DNA of 12,241 nt from Stephanodiscus triporus (Eukaryota > Bacillariophyta > Thalassiosirophyceae > Thalassiosirales > Thalassiosiraceae): NCBI GenBank assembly GCA_036939755.1, contig JALLAZ010000758.1, forward strand, positions 1 through 12,241, in the 5' to 3' direction. The notes beneath the pieces were generated by a model. The model was given only the letters and a program-made list of their open reading frames with translations. It made no database searches and was not told the origin of the DNA. Shown here piece after piece: positions 6,840-12,241 of this stretch (position 1 is its first letter; the number at the start of each line of letters is the position of its first letter). The position numbers were made by a program, and so were the translations under genes.

Positions 6840-8668
6840 ATGAAGACAGACGTCGAGCCAAAGGAGGAAGCCGTCGAACCTAGCAGCCCCGCCCGAAAGG
6901 ACATGCCCACGAGCGACGCCACGGCCTGCACGTCCCCCCTTACCGTCGGCTCTCTGGACGTCGTCGCCGGCGGCCGCGATCCCGCCACCGGAGGACGCCG
7001 CCATGGTGGCGGCGGCGGCGGCGGGGTCCCCCAGGTCGTGCATCAGCAGCCGTCGTCCTCGTCGGTGTCGTCGTTCGACCCGAACAACAACAACCTCGCC
7101 GCCGCCGCCCGGTCCTCCGCCTCCCCCCCCTCCATGGCGATGCTCGGGATCGACGATTACTATTATTACGGCGCGGCGGCGACGGAGGAGGAGGAGGCCT
7201 ATTATCATCCCGGGACGAACCACCAGAAAATCCCTCCCACCGAGCGCGACTATCGCAAGCTGTTCGTGGGCGGCCTGCCGACGGACGGTGAGTTTGTGTG
7301 TGTGTGTTGGAGAACGATGATGGATATCTCTCGTTGTGAGATCGTGTGTCGAGAGCGAATATCCACTTCCGGCCGAACCTCTCCGTCGCTTTGTCTTTAA
7401 GTCGAACCCGAATTGGACGACGACGACCGTGCTTGGGCGAAACTGCGCACGACCGTTTCCTTGCCTCAACTCATTTTCTCTGTCTCTCTCTCTCTCTCTC
7501 TCTCTCGCACGCACTCACACACGCACTCTCACAATCCCCCCCCCCTCCCGCTCTCTCTCCTCTCAATCCATCCATCCACCGTATAATCCCAGTGAGTAAC
7601 GATGAGTTCTTCGCGTTCTTCAATCAATACGGACCCCTCGTCGATTCCGTCGTCATGGTCGATCGCGACACCAAGAGAAGCCGCGGTTTCGGATTCGTCA
7701 CGTTCCAGAATGTGGTGAGTGGCGTTGTTTTCCTCGTCGCGGCTCTCTCTCTTTTTTTTCCTTTTTTTTTCCCCAACACCCGAACCTCGTCGATCTCTCT
7801 TTTCCATCGACGATCGGAGCGCACGGCCGTAATAATAATTTTCTCACATCCGTTCTCTCCCGAACCGCGGCAACCCTTTTTTAAACAGAGCGATGCCGTC
7901 AGGCTCCTATCGGCCGTCCCGGGCGAGAGGGGATACGTCTCCATCAACGGGAAGGAGTGCGAGGTCAAGGCGAGCACACCCAAGACCCCCGGCGACGGTC
8001 CGGGATCGTCGGCTCATCGACAAGGCGGCGGAGGAGGAGGAGGAGGAGGACGTTGGAGGTCCAATAATCATCCCCATCGTTGGAACAATCGGGCGTACAA
8101 TCGCGCCGGATCCTCGGGTTCCTCGAGGCAGAGGGAGTACAATCGCGCCGTCTCCACGGGTTCCTGGGAGCAGAAGCAGCAGGCCGCGCCCCACGACGCC
8201 GTCGGCGCGAAGCAAGCGCGTATGCAGAGCGAACTTGACGGCGGACTCGGCGAAGTGGATTCGAGCGACGGCAACTTCGATTACCCGCAGCGCCCGCCGC
8301 AGGTCATGACCGCTGCGACCTACCAGACGCCAATGAACGCCTACGGCCGCAACCCCGCCGCTTACCATTCGAACTATCCGATCGCATACCCCGCCGCTGC
8401 GTCGGTCGGGTACACCTACCCGGGAAATTTGCCCTACCCCGCGATGAGCCAGGGTCACGGAATCGGCGGGTACTACAATACCCCACTCGCCCCCCAGCAG
8501 CATGGCAATCCTTCGATGATGGCGGGATATTACATGGGGTATTCAACCTACAGCACCTACAATAACCATGGAGAAAGATTTGGATATGGCTCTGGCTACG
8601 AGCACATTCCGAAGCAGCCCTATCGTGATGGTAACGAGCATTCTGCTTCCGCGGACGAGTCCGACTGA
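6840..8668 (+). CDS. RRM-type RNA-binding protein with prion-like C-terminal tail (three exons)
   Basis: Exons 6840-7287, 7593-7714 and 7889-8668 join in frame to 449 residues, ending in TGA at 8666-8668. Residues 1-137 are a low-complexity leader with Gly, Ser, Asn, Ala and Tyr clusters. One RRM spans about 139-222, with RNP2 LFVGGL at 141-146 and RNP1 RGFGFVTF at 180-187. Both RNP motifs keep the aromatic positions that stack on RNA. The sequence DRDTKRSRGFGFVTF is typical of the hnRNP A/B, Musashi and DAZAP1 group. After the RRM comes a Gly run, an Asn/Arg-rich segment with two YNRA-SGS repeats, and a Tyr/Pro/Gly/Asn/Gln-rich tail ending in an acidic ESD. It likely binds mRNA in splicing, transport or granules; the precise role cannot be read from sequence. 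Both introns interrupt the RRM. The ATG lies directly after GATTC repeats. Confidence 0.88.
7288..7592 (+). other. Intron 1 of the RRM gene
   Basis: The intron is 305 nt, phase 1 and GT-AG. The donor is GACG|GTGAGT and the acceptor ATCCCAG|TGAGTAAC. Joining gives LPTD-V-SNDEFFAFF, the expected RRM sequence after RNP2. It contains a (GT)n stretch just after the donor, a long (CT)n array at about 7480-7506, a CA/CAC segment and a C-run before the acceptor. Retention would end translation soon after the RNP2 motif. Confidence 0.92.
7715..7888 (+). other. Intron 2 of the RRM gene, a frame-preserving (3n) intron without stops
   Basis: The intron is 174 nt, phase 0 and GT-AG. The donor is AATGTG|GTGAGT and the acceptor TTAAACAG|AGCGATGCC. 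Its length is a multiple of three and it has no in-frame stop. A retained transcript would therefore insert 58 residues between RNP1 and the second RRM helix and still translate to the normal end. The splice sites are strong and the spliced sequence fits the RRM better, so splicing is the default reading. Confidence 0.9.
8096..8169 (+). repeat. Short tandem duplication in the RRM protein tail
   Basis: TACAATCGCGCCG starts at 8096 and again at 8138, 42 bp apart. Each copy is followed by a similar stretch coding for Ser/Gly. The encoded units are YNRAGSSGS and YNRAVSTGS. The 42-bp period keeps the frame. Confidence 0.8.
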
Positions 8669-8866
8669 AGGAATCGCTTCGCCCGAGAAACAGTGTTTGC
8701 ACTCTATTCGGTGCAACAGGCGGTAGATGTTTATTGGGGTACGATATCGATACAAAAGATGAAAAAGTAATCACTAATTTTAAGTCTGGCTTGACAAATG
8801 AGTTTCATTCTCGTTGATTGTACACCGCCAATCAGATGGCAAACGCAAAGTCATCCTGTATGAAAA

Positions 8867-8898
8867 TGTGAGGATGTGAAAGTCACATCTTTCTCACA
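8867..8898. other. Hairpin-capable inverted repeat after the RRM gene
   Basis: GATGTGA (8873-8879) pairs with TCACATC (8883-8889) across a 3-nt loop. An outer TGTGAG (8867-8872) pairs with CTCACA (8893-8898) across a 3-nt bulge. It lies about 200 bp past the RRM stop codon and may be in the 3' UTR or just beyond it. Confidence 0.6.
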
Positions 8899-9653
8899 TG
8901 CGAATAAGTGCGGTATCAATCTTTTCCTACGCTCAAGCTGGTGGACTTGGGATGCACCAACTCAATCTTTTTTGCCAACTTTCTGTCAATTGTTTTGGAA
9001 GCTTATGCGTGGCATGCGGAGAAATGGTCAATTTCAAGTGACAGGATTTCGTGACAAAAGACAGAACTTGTGTCTTTAATTAGTTCTTTCTTTTCTGGTA
9101 TCAGACAGAGCAACCACACTTTACCAATAGAATGACGACCTTCTCGTTCTCGTTATAGCGATCCTGCAGGAGTTTGGGAGTGGCCAGGAAAATATCGGAC
9201 TATGTTGTTTCTGTGTGGGTGCAGGCCTTACACAACTCCACGAATATCTGCACTCTGGCTTGCTTAGCTGTAGATATCAAAATGTAGCTTAGGCTTAGCT
9301 TGACTGTCAACATCAAAACTTTGATGTCTCGCCATTTGATGGTACTATGTGAGGGTTCATTTTGGGCTGCAAAAATCACCAACTGTAAGTGCTAAGTGTT
9401 TCTTTAGATTGATCCAGGGCTTCACTATTGGTTTTTGGGAGATGTGCACAACATATGGCAGCTTATCCACATCTATCACAGCACAGCCATCAACATTACC
9501 AGGGAATGGGATTGACTGCAAAACAGGAAACCACATTTTTTTATGATCTTCTTTGCAGGTTGGTAACTTCACCAGTTTTTGTCCGTTGTCAGCATTTGAT
9601 AGCCAGAAAGATAGCTGAGCTCTTCAGCAATTGTGGTGTTCTTCATTTGTATG

Positions 9654-9676
9654 CAGCTCATTGCTTCAATGAGCTG
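9654..9676. other. Perfect 10-bp stem, 3-nt loop palindrome
   Basis: CAGCTCATTG (9654-9663) and CAATGAGCTG (9667-9676) are exact reverse complements separated by CTT. No gene or known element is attached to it. Confidence 0.7.
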
Positions 9677-10082
9677 AGCAGAGGGTCCATTTCGTGACTT
9701 TTGAATGCTAGTTTTGGAAAAGCGATTTCACAACACTGCAAGATTTTTTACGCCAAAATTGATGACCATGGTGTCCCCTGGGGTGATACGGGGGAAATAA
9801 TCACCCAATGGCTCGTCCGATGGCATCTAGGGTTGCCCTAGACCTCCCGTACTCGACAATGCAATCAGCATTGTATTGCCTGATCGGCATGGCCATCGAA
9901 ATGGCCCGGGAAGTAGGTGCATTTTTCTGTCACTGTTTTTTTGTCATACAAAAGCATAGCTAAGCGACCATTTTATGGTCAATTAAATCTAAAGCAGATC
10001 TACACTATTGATCATTACTACCATACAAAATGTCCCTCCTTTCTCGGGCCAAGTATTTGGTGACGTGACCCCCCAATGGCAA

Positions 10083-10463
10083 CACAACCATCATCAATCA
10101 TGGCCACCACCGGCAGAAATGGTCCCCTAGAGCCCCTCTGGGTGCCCTGCATAGCACTCAAATGCAACATATTGATCAAGGACAATCCCCCAAGCCCAAG
10201 CAAGCAGGTATGCTTTTTGTGGGGATTGATATGGAATATGCCCCTCAACATGCTCCGATGTTGTGGTGGTACATCATCGTTGGAACAAAGGAGCATTTTT
10301 ATGGGCATACACCCTATCAACCCCACCCCTAAGCACATATGCTTGTTGCTTGGGGGGTTGTCTCTGATCAATTCAACTTGTCAGTGCACAAGATTGGCTC
10401 TTAGGTAGGACTCTAGGGACCCATTTCTGCCAGCGGCGATCATGGTCAGGGGGAGTTGTAAGT
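10083..10463. repeat. Diverged foldback (inverted-repeat) element
   Basis: The left arm (about 10083-10257) and right arm (about 10289-10463) are imperfect reverse complements around a spacer of about 30 bp. Matching blocks include GGCAGAAATGG with its complement at about 10421-10431, CCCTAGAG near 10125 with CTCTAGGG near 10413, ATTGATCA at 10171 with TGATCAAT at 10366, CCCCCAAGC with GCTTGGGGGG, and TATGCCC with GGGCATA. By eye the arms agree at roughly two thirds of positions. Translations of the two strands consequently resemble each other (DNPPS and GGLSLI blocks in both), which explains the similar-length ORFs on both strands. No transposase is present. A MITE-like foldback, an old inverted duplication or a hairpin RNA precursor are all possible. 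Confidence 0.7.
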
Positions 10464-10977
10464 AGCGTGCACAGCCCCAGACTGGTGTTGACCGGAACCG
10501 GAACCCTGGCACATCAAACATCATTGGAATTGTCTTGTAAATAGGGAATTGAATGTCATCTTTAAATCAGTGGAATACACAGGGACTATTCATCCTCCGC
10601 TTCTGCATTGATTGATGGGTCATATATGGGGTGTACATGATTGTAGTACTGCGTGCCATTGTCCACTAATTTTATATTTTCTTGTGATTTTACCGTGCCA
10701 CTTAGCAAGGACAAACTTCACATGTACAGGTCTTTCAGAATTCTACAGCATGGTGACAGCCCACTCCATTGCCACATCAACTCCCAAAGGCACTGTCAGG
10801 CGCCCTACTGGGGTTGAAATTGCTTGATCCCCACGGACAATGCCTTTGTATTGGTGAAGGAGTTGATTGTTGTGTTGAATTGTGTTTTTCTTTGAAAAGT
10901 GTTGTATTTTTCTTTGAAAAAAAACCTCTGTTTTCGTGGCAGTTTTACGCGTGTGCTTGTTAAAAAAATATAACTTC
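10464..10977. other. Intergenic stretch between foldback and tandem repeat
   Basis: No gene is seen. A short direct repeat of about 20 bp (TTTTTCTTTGAAAA) occurs twice between about 10885 and 10921. The open frames at 10612-10827 and 10769-10963 show no domain. Confidence 0.5.
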
Positions 10978-11480
10978 CCACAGCCCCATCACTAAAAGGC
11001 CCCCCCTTCATCAATTCTAGGCTGATTTTTGAATCGGAAGCGGCAAAATCCATTTGAACGAGACGACGAAGGCGCGTGGTGACAGTTCGAAGAGCATTGG
11101 CCAGCGGTTTTTTCTCAGGGAGGGTGTTTTCGATGCATGCAAGCATTGAATAAATACAACAACAATCCACAGTGCCATCACTAAAATGCCCCCCCCCCCT
11201 CATCATTTTTTGGCTGATTTTTGAATCGGAGGTGGCAAAATCCATCTTAGCAAGACGATGAAGGTGCGTGGCGACAGTTTGAAGAGCATTGGCCAGCGGT
11301 TTTTTTTTTCAGGGAGGGTGTTTTCGATGCGAGTATGCATTGAAAAAATACAACAACAATCCACAGCGCCATCACTAAAATGCCCCCCCCCCTTCATCAA
11401 TTTTTGGCCGATTTTTGAATTGGAGATGAGGGCGTTTTTTTTCAGGGATGAGGTTTTCAACAATGCGAGGGATGGCGGTG
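10978..11480. repeat. Tandem repeat, period about 190 bp, three copies (last one partial)
   Basis: The motif CCACAG-CCATCACTAAAA plus a C-run starts at 10978, 11167 and 11361, giving periods of 189 and 194 bp. Copies 1 and 2 share the whole unit: a C-run, a TCAT segment, GGCTGATTTTTGAATCGGA, a GCAAAATCCAT block, AAGAGCATTGGCCAGCGG, a T-run, CAGGGAGGGTGTTTTCGATGC and ATACAACAACAATCCACAG. Copy 3 keeps the first 70 or so bases, then is deleted and diverged, ending in CAGGGATGAGGTTTTCAACAATGC-like sequence. Differences are mostly point changes and homopolymer length. The minus-strand ORFs across it (10805-11245 and 11203-11463) have repeated segments because of the repeat and are not convincing genes. 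Confidence 0.88.
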
Positions 11481-11521
11481 ATTAAAGGGAAGGGGGCGTT
11501 GGGACTGGTGACATCAATTGA

Positions 11522-11836
11522 CGTGGTCTTGCCAATGACGAGGAGGGAGAGGGTGTGAGGAGGAGGACCAGGGAGGCCCATCTGTGGGAGGGAGGGGAGG
11601 ACAGAGAGGAGGGGTGCGCTGAATGGGCAGTCCAGGGAGAGTGTGAGGCCAATCTGACATACATCCTCAATGTGTGCCCCTCATCTTGCTCCTCTGGCTA
11701 CGGCATTGATGATGACGATGACGATGATGCTGATGAGGAGGGTGCTGACAACTTTGGGCAGCACACGGTAGCGGTGCATGTGTACGAGGGCAAGGATGCA
11801 GTGATCAGGGCATTCCATTTTGCCGAGGAGTATTAG
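11522..11836 (+). pseudogene. ShKT-like cysteine motif fragment, probably degenerate
   Basis: A frame open from 11522 (in-frame stop at 11519-11521) to TAG at 11834-11836 carries CAEWAVQGEC, then NLTYILNVC and PSSC. This is the core of an ShKT domain (WA..GEC..N..Y....C..SC), a small disulfide domain that in stramenopiles is often attached to prolyl 4-hydroxylases and secreted proteins; the name does not imply a toxin. Only four of the usual six cysteines are present; the final one is missing. No in-frame ATG precedes it. An Asp run from a GATGAC repeat follows, then NFGQHTVAVHVYEGKDAV, which may be the start of another domain. Missing start and cysteines suggest a relic, though an internal exon is possible. 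Confidence 0.5.
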
Positions 11837-12195
11837 ACGGAATATCCAAACAGGGTTGTCCCCACGTCAACTGTGCTGAGCATTGCAAGGAGATTGCTGC
11901 GACGACGGGGGCGGTGGGTGGGGAAATTGCTCGGGGAATGATGTCGGATGAGCATATGAAGGATTACATGTGCAAATTGCTGGAGGAGTGGGTGTGCGAG
12001 GGGGGCTCAATGGACACAACGGCGCCTCCGTTATTTGAGGTGGGAGGGGTACGACGATAATGGGGGTTTTAAGTCAAGGCGGCTTTCCCCCATAGTTGTA
12101 TTAACATTAGGTATCTACATTATCACTTCATTGCCTCTATTAGTCATGATATCCTCTTCGTTTGGGCAGTGGCCATGGTTTTATGCATTAACAGC
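11837..12195. other. Stretch past the ShKT relic, with one further open frame
   Basis: In a different frame (11749 to the stop at 12058-12060) the plus strand stays open for 103 codons. It overlaps the ShKT frame by about 90 bp and includes KQGCPHVNCAEHCKEIA and MKDYMCKLLEEWVCEGG. A single frameshift near 11800-11830 could join it to the ShKT fragment, or it may be a separate exon. No family is recognised. From 12061 the sequence is AT-rich with no gene signal. Confidence 0.3.
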
Positions 12196-12241
12196 TTAAC
12201 CGCTATGGTCGCATATCTGCGACCACTTTTTTTTCGAGCTT
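12196..12241 (+). mobile_element. Possible piggyBac-like transposon end at the window edge
   Basis: TTAA at 12196-12199 is followed by CCGCTATGGTCGCA, with a perfect 8-bp stem: TGGTCGCA (12206-12213) and TGCGACCA (12218-12225) around TATC. Eight T residues follow (12227-12234). A TTAA target next to a C-initial end with a nearby internal palindrome recalls piggyBac-type termini. The rest of the element, if any, lies outside the window. A plain hairpin followed by a T-run is the alternative. Confidence 0.25.

Larger units (their letters stand above)
8669..10082. other. Gene-poor region downstream of the RRM gene
   Basis: The first part should be the RRM gene's 3' UTR. A hairpin-capable sequence lies at 8867-8898 and a perfect 10-bp stem at 9654-9676. 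Open frames at 9349-9546, 9428-9697 (plus) and 9357-9572 (minus) overlap one another and show no domain. On the minus strand two short frames, 9896-9801 and 9826-9728, overlap in a way that one frameshift would join; this may be a decayed coding relic, but no family is recognised. Small palindromes occur at 9781-9806, 9829-9843 and 9858-9876. Confidence 0.45.

Noticed and set aside
6762..7514. Minus-strand ORF of 250 codons over the RRM gene's first exon and intron
   Set aside because: It is antisense to a clear RRM coding sequence and its product is low complexity, made of reversed microsatellites.
7346..8668. Single-exon reading of the RRM gene as a 440-codon ORF
   Set aside because: That frame starts inside intron 1 and lacks RNP2. 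The spliced model restores a full RRM with good splice sites.
10018..10408. A protein gene on either strand of the foldback
   Set aside because: The paired ORFs mirror each other because the DNA is an inverted repeat; no domain is visible.
10805..11463. Minus-strand ORFs of 146 and 86 codons with internally repeated segments
   Set aside because: The repetition comes from the tandem DNA repeat; the frames are broken by C-run and T-run length changes between copies and end in low-complexity sequence.
12206..12234. Bacterial-type intrinsic terminator (stem plus T-run)
   Set aside because: The window is eukaryotic, with spliced genes, and there is no bacterial operon nearby; a transposon end or chance palindrome fits better.
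1..12241. CRISPR arrays, tRNA or rRNA genes
   Set aside because: No array of short direct repeats with unique spacers, no tRNA A/B-box cloverleaf and no rRNA core sequence was seen.

Overview
The window looks like nuclear DNA of a eukaryotic microalga, most likely a diatom or a related stramenopile. The reasons are short introns, GC-rich coding sequence packed with triplet repeats and homopolymeric amino-acid runs, a possible bipartite plastid-targeting leader, an ShKT-like fragment, and a tyrosine-recombinase relic of a kind I associate with diatom genomes. Species assignment is inference; no rRNA, tRNA or organelle gene is visible.

Only two genes are clearly intact. They are divergently transcribed from a shared 856-bp intergenic region (5984-6839). 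On the minus strand, 5983 down to 2180, a three-exon gene encodes about 1192 residues. An N-terminal leader is followed by a FIST sensory module (FIST_N plus FIST_C) and then a complete TIM-barrel domain of the indole-3-glycerol-phosphate synthase (IGPS) family. The barrel keeps the family's shape, but several catalytic positions have changed. On the plus strand, 6840 to 8668, a three-exon gene encodes a 449-residue RNA-binding protein with one canonical RRM and a long Gly/Asn/Tyr/Pro-rich, prion-like tail. All four introns were placed by matching splice sites to reading-frame continuity; one appears to use a GC-AG pair.

The flanks are gene-poor and contain relics. On the left (1-2179) there is a minus-strand C-terminal fragment of a tyrosine recombinase (about 1156-1410) and a GC-rich island with a 50-codon open frame (1976-2128). 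On the right (8669-12241) there are a diverged foldback (inverted repeat) of about 380 bp, a tandem repeat of period about 190 bp in three copies (the last partial), a degenerate ShKT-like coding relic, and, at the edge, a TTAA followed by a palindrome-bearing sequence that could be a piggyBac-like transposon end.

The most notable item is the fusion of a FIST sensory module to a probably non-catalytic IGPS-like barrel. It suggests, as inference, a plastid protein that senses a metabolite of tryptophan metabolism rather than one that makes tryptophan.
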